Source of the DNA: Sphingomonadales bacterium UBA1936
GTDB taxonomy: Bacteria; Pseudomonadota; Alphaproteobacteria; Sphingomonadales; Sphingomonadaceae
Length of the DNA: 5,965 nucleotides
Direction of reading: 5' to 3'
Assembly: GCA_002336985.1 (NCBI GenBank)
Contig: DDFE01000024.1
Span: 1 to 5,965 of the forward strand
Notes under the pieces: model-generated
Database searches by the model: none
The model's input: only the letters and a program-made list of their open reading frames with translations
What the model was told of the DNA's origin: nothing
Made by a program: the position numbers and the translations under genes
Part shown: one piece after another, positions 1-5,965 of the stretch
Layout of the letters: each line of letters begins with the position of its first letter
Position numbering within the stretch: position 1 is the first letter of the stretch

Positions 1-1485
1 TACGCGCTCGACAATGACGAACTCGACCGTGCCCGTGCCGATGCGCGCCGATTCGTCGAGGCACAGCGCGACACGCTCGACCGGTTGTCGGCGGGCGTCG
101 CGCAATTCTCGGCCGACCGCTCGCTCACCTTTTACAACACCTCGTTCCAGTCGATCTTCGCGATGAAGCCCGAATGGCTGATGGACCGGCCGGAATTCGA
201 CCGCGTACTCGACCGCATGCGCGAAGCGGGTCGCGTACCCGAAGCGCGCGATTTCCCCGCGTGGAAGGCGGATCGGCGGCATTGGTTTTCCAGCGAAGCG
301 GGTGTGGAGGAGAACTGGCTGCTGGCCGGCGGCACGCACCTGCGCGTCGTTGCGCGGCCAGTGCCGGATGGCGGCTTGCTGATCGTGTTCGAGGATCGGA
401 CCGAGCAGTTACAGTTGGCGACGGCGCGTGATACCCTTTTGCGGGTCCGAGCCGCGACGTTCGACAATCTTTTCGAGGCGATCGGCGTGTTCGCGGCGGA
501 CGGACGGCTGAACCTGTGGAACTCGCGCTTCCGCGACATCTGGGGCTTCGACGACAATGTGCTGACGACCAACCCGCACGTCGATGCGCTGGTCGAATCG
601 GCCGCGCGCGAACTGACGACGCCCGCCCGAGCGGTTCTGATCCGCGACCTCGTGCGCTCGGCGACCAGCGAGCGCAAGTCGCGTTCGGGCCGTGTCGCGC
701 TGAAGGACGGGCGCCATTTCGAGTTCGCAGCGGTCCCTCTGCCCGACGGAAACGCACTGTTCACGATGCTGGACGTCACCGACAGCCGCCGGATCGAACG
801 CGTGTTGCGCGACCGCGCGGACGCGCTGGAGGCGGCGGACAAGGTCAAGACCGCCTTCGTCGCCAACATGTCCTATGAACTGCGCACGCCGCTGACCTCG
901 ATCGGCGGTTTCGCGGAGATGCTGGCCAAGGGATATGCGGGCGACCTCGGCAACACGGCACACGGCTATGTCGAGGCGATCATCGAATCGGTCGCGCGGC
1001 TGAGTACGCTCGTCGAGGAAACGCTCGCGCTGACTCAGCAAGATGCGGAACTCGCGGCCGTGGACCGCGAGACGATCGATGTGCTCCCGCTGCTCGACGC
1101 TGCCATCGCGGATGTTGCAAATGAGGCGGCCGAGGCCGGTATCGACCTGGCCAGCGACATGCACATCTCCACCGGCCGTATTGAGGGTGACGCCATCAAG
1201 CTGCAGGCGGCGATTTCCGGACTGTTGAGCCGGTCCATCCGGGGGTTGCCGGACGCCGGGCGCGTCCTGCTTCACGCGAGCGGCACCGCGAAGACCGCGA
1301 TGATCGTCGTGTCCGACAATGGCGATGGCATGGATGCGGACGATCAACGATCGGCGCTCGACGAAAAGGATGGCGATGCCGATCTCTTGCGCGCGACGGC
1401 GGCTGCGCAGGGGCATGGCGGTACGCTGGGCCTGTTCTCCGAACCAGGGCAGGGAACGATGGTCCGGATCGAACTGCCGCGATGA
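1..1485 (+). CDS. divL: DivL-type PAS-domain atypical histidine kinase (tyrosine in place of phospho-His), 5' truncated by window
   Basis: The reading frame is open from base 1 to the TGA at 1483-1485, so this is the C-terminal 494 codons of a larger protein; the true start lies left of the window. Residue numbers here count from base 1. A charged helix (about 5-30) leads into a PAS-like domain (about 29-135), then a second PAS-like domain (about 150-260), a helical linker (about 262-284), a DHp domain (about 284-345) and a C-terminal HATPase-like domain (about 365-494). The H-box reads FVANMSYELRTPLTSI: Tyr292 (codon 874-876) stands where kinases carry the phosphorylated His. This substitution is the hallmark of DivL, the Caulobacter cell-pole protein that binds DivK and controls the CckA-CtrA pathway. 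In the ATPase domain the G1 box DNGDGM (from Asp439) survives, but the N-box Asn is Arg411 and no GLGL-type G2 box is visible. Inferred role: signalling scaffold rather than active kinase. The family call is strong; the exact cell-cycle role here is transferred from Caulobacter. Confidence 0.88.
   Translation, partial: YALDNDELDRARADARRFVEAQRDTLDRLSAGVAQFSADRSLTFYNTSFQSIFAMKPEWLMDRPEFDRVLDRMREAGRVPEARDFPAWKADRRHWFSSEAGVEENWLLAGGTHLRVVARPVPDGGLLIVFEDRTEQLQLATARDTLLRVRAATFDNLFEAIGVFAADGRLNLWNSRFRDIWGFDDNVLTTNPHVDALVESAARELTTPARAVLIRDLVRSATSERKSRSGRVALKDGRHFEFAAVPLPDGNALFTMLDVTDSRRIERVLRDRADALEAADKVKTAFVANMSYELRTPLTSIGGFAEMLAKGYAGDLGNTAHGYVEAIIESVARLSTLVEETLALTQQDAELAAVDRETIDVLPLLDAAIADVANEAAEAGIDLASDMHISTGRIEGDAIKLQAAISGLLSRSIRGLPDAGRVLLHASGTAKTAMIVVSDNGDGMDADDQRSALDEKDGDADLLRATAAAQGHGGTLGLFSEPGQGTMVRIELPR
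874..876 (+). other. divL: Tyrosine codon at the histidine-kinase phospho-acceptor position
   Basis: The codon TAT encodes Tyr within the H-box context SYELRTPLTSI, which otherwise matches the canonical SHELRTPL box of the HisKA family. A single C-to-T change would convert CAT to TAT, but the surrounding box is intact and the same substitution is known in DivL, so this is a family trait rather than a sequencing error. Confidence 0.85.
1482..1485 (+). other. ATGA stop/start overlap, divL/tsaE
   Basis: The TGA stop of the divL homologue shares three bases with the ATG of tsaE, a layout typical of translational coupling by terminating ribosomes. No clear Shine-Dalgarno sequence lies upstream, which makes re-initiation the likelier mode. 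Confidence 0.8.
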
Positions 1486-1925
1486 TTCTGCTTGCGGACG
1501 CGGGGGAGACGACGGCGTTCGGGACGCGCCTGGGCGCAGTTCTGCGCACGGGCGACGTCGTGACGCTGACCGGTACGCTGGGGGCCGGGAAGACCGTGTT
1601 GGCAGGAGGGATCCTGTCGGGCGTCGGACTGGCTGCCGAAGCGCCCAGTCCATCCTATCCGATCGTAATCTCATACGACCCGCCGGCTGTCCGTCTGCCC
1701 GTGGCACATGTCGATCTCTACCGGATCGATAACGCGGGCGATCTCGACGAACTCGGGCTCGACGAGGCGCGGATCGACGGGGCGCTGGTGATCGAATGGC
1801 CCGACCGGTTGGGAGCGCGCGCATGGGACGATGCGCTCGCCCTGTCGCTCGATGTACGCGATGACGGCGCACGCGTCTTGACAGCGCAGGTGCCCCCCGC
1901 TTGGGAAGCGCGATGGCCAATATGA
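1482..1925 (+). CDS. tsaE: TsaE, ATPase of tRNA N6-threonylcarbamoyladenosine (t6A37) synthesis
   Basis: This 147-residue protein matches TsaE (YjeE) in length and in motif order. The Walker A motif is GTLGAGKT (residues 31-38), followed by SPSY (56-59), equivalent to the usual SPTF threonine-loop motif. Next come HVDLYRI (76-82), DLDELGLDEA (87-96) and a VIEWPDRLG segment (103-111), whose Glu-Trp-Pro is typical of the family. TsaE is a cytoplasmic ATPase that works with TsaB and TsaD to carry threonylcarbamoyl onto A37 of ANN-decoding tRNAs and is usually essential in bacteria. The ATG at 1482 overlaps the upstream stop as ATGA, and no convincing Shine-Dalgarno sequence precedes it, so translation is probably coupled to the divL homologue. 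The gene ends with a TGA at 1923-1925 that overlaps the next start. No key residue is missing. TsaB and TsaD are not in the window. Confidence 0.95.
   Translation: MILLADAGETTAFGTRLGAVLRTGDVVTLTGTLGAGKTVLAGGILSGVGLAAEAPSPSYPIVISYDPPAVRLPVAHVDLYRIDNAGDLDELGLDEARIDGALVIEWPDRLGARAWDDALALSLDVRDDGARVLTAQVPPAWEARWPI
1903..1908 (+). promoter_or_regulatory. Possible Shine-Dalgarno sequence for amgK
   Basis: GGGAAG lies inside the 3' end of tsaE, 4 nt before the ATG at 1913 and 13 nt before the ATG at 1922. Neither spacing is ideal, so it does not settle the start; the ATGA overlap at 1922 was preferred because the divL/tsaE and amgK/murU junctions have the same form. Confidence 0.3.
1922..1925 (+). 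other. ATGA stop/start overlap, tsaE/amgK
   Basis: The TGA stop of tsaE overlaps the preferred ATG of amgK. If the ATG at 1913 is used instead, the genes overlap by 13 nt; either way no intergenic space exists. Confidence 0.65.
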
Positions 1926-2899
1926 CGCCTCCGGACGCTGCGCCGGATTTCCTTTCACGCGCGGGCTGGGCCGGCGCCCGGATAGAGCCGCTTGCGGGCG
2001 ATGCCTCTTTCCGCCGTTATTTCCGTGTCTTCGAGGGCGATCGCTGTGCGGTGCTGATGGACGCGCCTCCGCCGCATGAGGACCCGCGTCCGTTTATCGC
2101 GATTGCCCGCCACCTGACCGACGCGGGCTTCGCGGCACCCGCGATCCTTGCAGAAGATTTGTCGGCGGGCCTCGTGCTTCTGGAGGACTTCGGCGACGCG
2201 CGGATGCGCGAAATGGTCGATGCGGGCGATGTCGAGGAAGGGGCGACCTATGCCGCGACAGTCGCGCTACTGGCCGACCTGCATCGCCATCCCGCCGCAC
2301 CGGTGCCGCCTTATTCGCGCGAAGTTCTTCACCGCGAGGCCGCGCTGTTCACCGAATGGTATTGTCCCGCCGTCGGTCTGAGCGTCGATGCGGAGGGATA
2401 TGTCGCGGCATGGGACGCGGCATTCGACCGTATCGATGACGTGACTCCGGTTACGGTGCTCCGCGACTATCACGCGGAAAATATCATGCTCCGTGACGGC
2501 CTTACCGGCCATGCGCGCCTGGGCCTGCTCGACTTCCAGGACGCGCTTGCCGGGCACCCCGCCTACGATCTTGTCTCGATGCTGCAGGACGCCCGCCGCG
2601 ACGTGCCCGAGATGGTCGAAACGGCGATGCTCGTCGAATACCAGAAGCTCGCCAATCCCGGCCCCGGCTTCCTCGACAGCTATGCGATCCTCGGCGCCCA
2701 GCGAAATGCCAAGATCGTCGGCATCTTCACGCGCCTGTGGAAGCGTGACGGAAAGCCGCGTTATCTCGATTTCCTGCCGCGCGTCTGGACCTATCTCGAA
2801 CGCGATCTCGCCCATCCGGCGCTCGCGGAAGTCGCCGCCTGGTTCGACGCCAATGTCCCCGCCGACCGGCGTGGTGGCTATCTGAAAGATACCGCATGA
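1922..2899 (+). CDS. amgK: AmgK-like anomeric MurNAc/GlcNAc kinase (aminoglycoside phosphotransferase fold)
   Basis: The product has 325 residues if translation starts at the ATG at 1922. It has an aminoglycoside-phosphotransferase-type kinase fold: an N-terminal GDASFRRYFRV segment (26-36) in the nucleotide-binding lobe, the catalytic-loop motif RDYHAENIM (Asp182 as the likely base, Asn187 for metal binding) and LDFQDA (metal-binding Asp204, replacing the DFG of protein kinases). The GDASFRRYFR and LRDYHAENIM motifs plus the adjacent MurU-type gene point to AmgK, which phosphorylates the anomeric C1 hydroxyl of MurNAc (and GlcNAc) released during cell-wall turnover. Despite the family name this is not expected to be a drug-resistance kinase. 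It is cytoplasmic, with no signal peptide or membrane segment. The start is uncertain: ATG 1922 gives the same ATGA overlap as its neighbours, while ATG 1913 adds three residues (MAN) and lies closer to a GGGAAG at 1903-1908. Specificity is inferred from motifs and context. Confidence 0.86.
   Translation: MTPPDAAPDFLSRAGWAGARIEPLAGDASFRRYFRVFEGDRCAVLMDAPPPHEDPRPFIAIARHLTDAGFAAPAILAEDLSAGLVLLEDFGDARMREMVDAGDVEEGATYAATVALLADLHRHPAAPVPPYSREVLHREAALFTEWYCPAVGLSVDAEGYVAAWDAAFDRIDDVTPVTVLRDYHAENIMLRDGLTGHARLGLLDFQDALAGHPAYDLVSMLQDARRDVPEMVETAMLVEYQKLANPGPGFLDSYAILGAQRNAKIVGIFTRLWKRDGKPRYLDFLPRVWTYLERDLAHPALAEVAAWFDANVPADRRGGYLKDTA
2896..2899 (+). other. ATGA stop/start overlap, amgK/murU
   Basis: The stop of amgK and the start of murU share bases, coupling two enzymes that act consecutively. 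Only a weak GAAAG-like purine stretch precedes the start. Confidence 0.8.
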
Positions 2900-3621
2900 C
2901 GGGCATTCCCGTGCCGAAGACCGCGATGGTGATGGCGGCGGGGCTGGGCAAGCGCATGCGGCCGCTGACCGCCACCCGACCCAAGCCTTTGGTCGAGGTC
3001 GCAGGGGCTGCGCTCATCGATCACGTCCTCGAACGGCTGAAGCGCGCCGGCGTCGAACGTGCGGTCGTCAACGTCCATTACCTCGCCGACGCGCTCGAGG
3101 CGCATCTGAAGCGCCATGACCACGGCCTCGACATCGCGATCTCGAACGAACGCGACAAGCTGCTGGAAACCGGCGGCGGCCTCATCCGCGCTCTGCCGCT
3201 GATCGACGCCGACCCGTTCGTACAGGTCAACAGCGACAATTTCTGGGTCGACGGCCCGGTCGATGCGATCGAACTGCTCGCGTCGCGCTGGGACGATGCC
3301 GCGATGGACGCCGCGCTGCTGCTCGTCCCGCTCGCCCGCGCCAATTGCCATAATGGTATCGGCGATTTCCACATGGACCCGCTCGGCCGCATCTCGCGCC
3401 GCAAGAAGGGCCGGATCGCACCGTTCGTGTGGACCGGCGTGCAGATCCTGTCGAAGCGGCTGATCGTCGACCCGCCTGAAGACGCCTTTTCGACCAACAT
3501 ATTCTGGGATCGGGCCATCGCGGCTGGCCGCGCCTATGGCGTCGTTCACCAAGGGCTGTGGTTCGATGTGGGCAGCCCGCCCGCGATCGAACGGACGGAG
3601 GCGATCCTCGCCTATGCCTGA
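2896..3621 (+). CDS. murU: MurU-like N-acetylmuramate-1-phosphate uridylyltransferase
   Basis: This 241-residue protein is a compact nucleotidyltransferase of the sugar-phosphate type. The N-terminal nucleotide-binding signature reads AAGLGKRMRPLT (14-25), followed by RPKPLVEV (28-35); Lys19 occupies the place often held by Thr. ETGGGL (91-96) belongs to the sugar/nucleotide site, NSDN (112-115) contains the metal-binding Asp114, and FDVGSP (223-228) supplies the likely second metal-binding Asp224. No C-terminal beta-helix domain is present, which separates it from GlmU-like bifunctional enzymes and fits MurU. MurU joins MurNAc-1-P with UTP to give UDP-MurNAc and pyrophosphate, following AmgK in peptidoglycan recycling. 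The start ATG overlaps the amgK stop as ATGA, so the two enzymes of the same pathway are probably translationally coupled. A related sugar-1-phosphate nucleotidyltransferase specificity would be the alternative on sequence alone; the amgK neighbour makes MurU the better call. Confidence 0.87.
   Translation: MTGIPVPKTAMVMAAGLGKRMRPLTATRPKPLVEVAGAALIDHVLERLKRAGVERAVVNVHYLADALEAHLKRHDHGLDIAISNERDKLLETGGGLIRALPLIDADPFVQVNSDNFWVDGPVDAIELLASRWDDAAMDAALLLVPLARANCHNGIGDFHMDPLGRISRRKKGRIAPFVWTGVQILSKRLIVDPPEDAFSTNIFWDRAIAAGRAYGVVHQGLWFDVGSPPAIERTEAILAYA
3597..3601 (+). promoter_or_regulatory. Possible Shine-Dalgarno sequence for addB
   Basis: GGAGG within the last codons of murU lies 12 nt upstream of the addB ATG at 3614. 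The spacing is longer than the usual 5-9 nt but the core is a perfect match. It is the best ribosome-binding candidate among the four junctions, and could allow addB to be translated partly independently of murU. Confidence 0.4.
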
Positions 3622-5965
3622 CGGGCGCGGGCCCCGCGTCTTTTCGATTCCGGTCTACCGGTCGTTCGCTGATGCGCTGGTGAATGGGTTACTCGCACAG
3701 CACGGGCGAGACCGCATGGCACTGGCGCGCGGCATGATCCTGGTTCCCAACAATCGTGCGATCCGGGGCGTGACCGACGCGTTCGTCCGGCGAGCGGAGG
3801 CCGGATTGCTGCTGCCCCGCATCGTTGCGATTGGCGACCTGGGCGATGCCCCGGGCGTGGCGCTCGACCCGATCGACAGCGATGTGCCGCCAGCGGTCGA
3901 TCCGCTGACACGCCGCATGATCTTGGCGCGGCTCGTCCAGCAGCAGCGCGCTGTCGCCGGGCAGCGGGTGGGTGCGGCAGAGGCGGTGCGGCTGGCGACC
4001 GAACTCGGCAGCACCCTCGACGAACTGATCGCCGAGGACCGTTCGCCCGCCGATCTGCGCGACCTGAACGTCGGCGCCGAACTCGCCACGCACTGGCAGA
4101 AGTCGATCGAACTGTTCACCGACGTCATCGAGCAATGGCCCGAGGAACTGGCGAAGCTCGGCCGGATCGATCTGCCCGAGCGTCGCAATCGCTTGCTGCG
4201 TGCGCTTGCCCGGCGCTGGCGCGACGATCCGCCGGATCACTTCATCGTCGCCGCGGGCGTGACCAATGCCGCGCGTGCGGTCGCCGACCTGCTGCACGCC
4301 GTCGCGCGCATGCCGCAGGGGATGGTGATCCTGCCGGGCCTCGACCTCGCCAGTCCCGATGAGGAATGGGCGGCGATCGCTGGCGATGAGGCGCATGGAG
4401 CGATCGAAACCCATCCGCAGCATCACCTGCGCCAGCTGCTCGACCGCATCGGGGTGGCGCGCGATGAAGTCGTCCGTTGGCGCTGGGGCGATGGCAAGCC
4501 GCGCAAGGCGGTTCGTGGACGCGCGGTGTCGAACGCGTTCGCGCCCGCGCGCTTCACCAGCAAGTGGATCGACCTGCCTCCGCAGCAACGCTCGCTTAAA
4601 AGCGTTCGACTCGCGACTTTCGCAGCGCCTGCCGACGAAGCGCAGGGCATCGCAATCGCCCTGCGTGAAATGCTGGAGATGCCCGAACGGACGGCGGCCC
4701 TGGTCACTTCGGACCGAGGACTGGCGGGCCGCGTCGCCGCGCATCTGCGCCGCTGGGAGATCGAGGCCGACGATTCAGCGGGACAACCGCTCGCGGCAAT
4801 GCCGATCGGTGTCCTCGTCCAGGCGATTGCCGCGATGGGTGTCGAACGGTTCGCACCGACAGCCTTACTCGCTGTGCTGAAACACCCGCTCGTCCGGCGC
4901 GGCGATGCGCGGCTCGGCTGGCTCGACGGCACCCGTCGCCTCGATCGCGCGCTTCGTGGGCCGCGACCAGCGCCCGGCCTCGATGGCCTCGCCGCGTGGT
5001 TGCGGGCAGGTACCGAGCGCGAGCGCGCCGACCGCGACCGGGCTGCCGCATGGTGGGCAGAGGCCGCGTCGTTGTTCGAGACGTTCGAGGCCGCCTTCGC
5101 CGTGCCGCGCGCAACCTTCGGCGACTTGCTGGCCGCCATTCGCGCGCTCGTCGAAACGCTGTGCGGGGTAGAAGCATGGGCTGGCCCAGCAGGACGCGCC
5201 GCTGCCGACCTGTTCACCGATCTCGAAAGCCGCCATGCGCTCGGCCCCGCTGACTTCACGCAGGATGATCTCGGCCCGCTACTTCGCCAGTTGCTCGGCG
5301 ACATCGCCATCCGCCCGCCCCAGGGTGGCCATCCGCGCATCGCCATCTACGGCTTGATCGAGGCGCGGCTGCAACAGGCGGACCTGCTCATCCTCGGCGG
5401 GTTGAACGAGGGCAGCTGGCCGCAGGCGGCAGGTGCGGACCCCTGGCTATCGCCGCGTGTCCGGCGCGAACTGGGCCTTGCCGACCCCGAACGCCGTGTG
5501 GGTCTCGCTGCCCATGACCTCGCCTCGGCGCTGGGGGCGGGCGATGTGCTGCTCACCCGATCGGTGCGTGATGCGCGGTCCGCAACCATCGCGTCGCGCT
5601 TCCTGTTGCGGCTGGAGGCGATGACCGGTGGTCTCGATAAGGACGAATTTCTGCCAGCGCTCGCCGCCGCCATCGACGCCAGTGTCGGGCCGCCGCAACC
5701 CGCGCATAGGCCCCAGCCATCGCCGCCCGCAACCGATCGCCCGCGGCGGATTTCGGTGACCGATGTCGACCGGCTCAAGGCCGACCCTTACGCCTTTTAC
5801 GCCAAGGCCATGCTCCACCTGTCGCCGCTCGACCCGGTCGATGCCGATCCCGGCCCGGCATGGCGCGGCAGCGCAGTGCATGCCGTGCTTGATGCCTGGC
5901 AAAAGGAAGATGCGCTTCACCCCGACAAGCTGCTGCCGCGGATCGAGCGCCTGCTGGGCGAGGCG
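3614..5965 (+). CDS. addB: AddB, helicase-like/nuclease subunit of AddAB double-strand-break repair (3' truncated by window)
   Basis: The frame is open from the ATG at 3614 to the last base, giving 784 codons with no stop; full-length alphaproteobacterial AddB is around 1,000 residues, so roughly the last fifth is missing. The N-terminus (VFSIPVYRSFADAL, residues 9-22) leads into ILVPNNRAIRGVTDAF (42-57) and LLLPRIVAIGDL (65-76), resembling helicase motif Ia regions of the AddB family. A Walker A P-loop is not visible. A conserved LLILGGLNEGSWP segment (591-603) marks the UvrD-like C-terminal helicase region. A Pro-rich linker (about 692-711) precedes the RecB-type nuclease domain, which begins with RRISVTDVDRL (711-721) and includes RGSAVHAVL with His756. 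The catalytic Asp/Lys residues would lie beyond the window. AddB partners AddA to resect broken DNA ends and load RecA at Chi-like sites. The start overlaps the murU stop by 8 nt. AddA probably follows downstream, an inference from family gene order. Confidence 0.93.
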   Translation, partial: MPDGRGPRVFSIPVYRSFADALVNGLLAQHGRDRMALARGMILVPNNRAIRGVTDAFVRRAEAGLLLPRIVAIGDLGDAPGVALDPIDSDVPPAVDPLTRRMILARLVQQQRAVAGQRVGAAEAVRLATELGSTLDELIAEDRSPADLRDLNVGAELATHWQKSIELFTDVIEQWPEELAKLGRIDLPERRNRLLRALARRWRDDPPDHFIVAAGVTNAARAVADLLHAVARMPQGMVILPGLDLASPDEEWAAIAGDEAHGAIETHPQHHLRQLLDRIGVARDEVVRWRWGDGKPRKAVRGRAVSNAFAPARFTSKWIDLPPQQRSLKSVRLATFAAPADEAQGIAIALREMLEMPERTAALVTSDRGLAGRVAAHLRRWEIEADDSAGQPLAAMPIGVLVQAIAAMGVERFAPTALLAVLKHPLVRRGDARLGWLDGTRRLDRALRGPRPAPGLDGLAAWLRAGTERERADRDRAAAWWAEAASLFETFEAAFAVPRATFGDLLAAIRALVETLCGVEAWAGPAGRAAADLFTDLESRHALGPADFTQDDLGPLLRQLLGDIAIRPPQGGHPRIAIYGLIEARLQQADLLILGGLNEGSWPQAAGADPWLSPRVRRELGLADPERRVGLAAHDLASALGAGDVLLTRSVRDARSATIASRFLLRLEAMTGGLDKDEFLPALAAAIDASVGPPQPAHRPQPSPPATDRPRRISVTDVDRLKADPYAFYAKAMLHLSPLDPVDADPGPAWRGSAVHAVLDAWQKEDALHPDKLLPRIERLLGEA

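Noticed and set aside
1484..1488. GATTC (GANTC, the CcrM methylation target) at the divL/tsaE junction, with others such as 3646-3650 near the addB start
   Set aside because: GANTC sites are expected many times by chance in about 6 kb, no promoter elements accompany them, and they lie inside coding sequence. Cell-cycle control through them cannot be supported.
409..1920. Minus-strand open frame of about 503 codons spanning the divL/tsaE junction
   Set aside because: It lies wholly opposite two well-supported genes, is rich in Arg/Gly/Ala/Pro low-complexity runs and shows no family motif. Long antisense frames are expected in high-GC DNA, where stop codons are rare.
1922..2899. Reading the APH-fold kinase as an acquired aminoglycoside-resistance gene
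   Set aside because: Its motifs and the overlapping MurU-type gene fit AmgK of cell-wall recycling, and there is no mobile element, base-composition shift or other sign of transfer.
2878..3552. Minus-strand open frame of about 224 codons opposite murU
   Set aside because: It overlaps the catalytic motifs of murU in antisense, shows no coherent domain, and has no promoter or ribosome-binding context.
4590..4605. Small inverted repeat (CGCT-TAAA-AGCG) inside addB considered as a terminator or regulatory hairpin
   Set aside because: The stem is only 4 bp, there is no following T-run, and it sits within an uninterrupted coding frame.
3689..4744. Minus-strand open frame of about 351 codons opposite addB
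   Set aside because: The plus-strand addB frame has family motifs and no stops through this region; the antisense product has no recognisable domain and is a GC-driven shadow.

Overview
The window is GC-rich (by eye about two thirds G+C) and reads as one tightly packed plus-strand operon from an alphaproteobacterium, most likely a sphingomonad (Sphingomonas or a close relative). The taxonomic call rests on three things: a DivL-type histidine-kinase homologue with tyrosine in place of the phospho-acceptor histidine, an AddB of the alphaproteobacterial type, and the combination of an AmgK-like sugar kinase with a MurU-like uridylyltransferase. No gene in the window is diagnostic to genus level.

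Layout: (1) 1-1485, the C-terminal 494 codons of divL (two PAS-like domains, a SYELRTPL dimerisation box, a degraded ATP-binding domain). (2) 1482-1925, tsaE, the ATPase of the tRNA t6A pathway. (3) 1922-2899, an AmgK-like anomeric amino-sugar kinase. (4) 2896-3621, a MurU-like MurNAc-1-phosphate uridylyltransferase. (5) 3614-5965, the first 784 codons of addB, which runs off the right edge and probably precedes addA. Genes 1 and 5 are cut by the window edges and show no internal stop or frameshift.

Every junction is a translational overlap: ATGA (4 nt) at the first three and 8 nt at the murU/addB junction. No intergenic DNA exists, so no promoter, terminator, RNA gene, repeat, mobile element or CRISPR array was found. 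The promoter must lie left of the window.

Functionally, AmgK and MurU act in series: AmgK makes MurNAc-1-P and MurU converts it to UDP-MurNAc, returning recycled cell wall to murein precursor synthesis without passing through MurA. TsaE (tRNA modification), DivL (cell-cycle signalling) and AddB (double-strand-break repair) are different housekeeping processes sharing the transcript. I see no undescribed defence, mobile or biosynthetic system. The most interesting feature is the DivL homologue, which has lost both the phospho-acceptor histidine and key ATP-binding residues.
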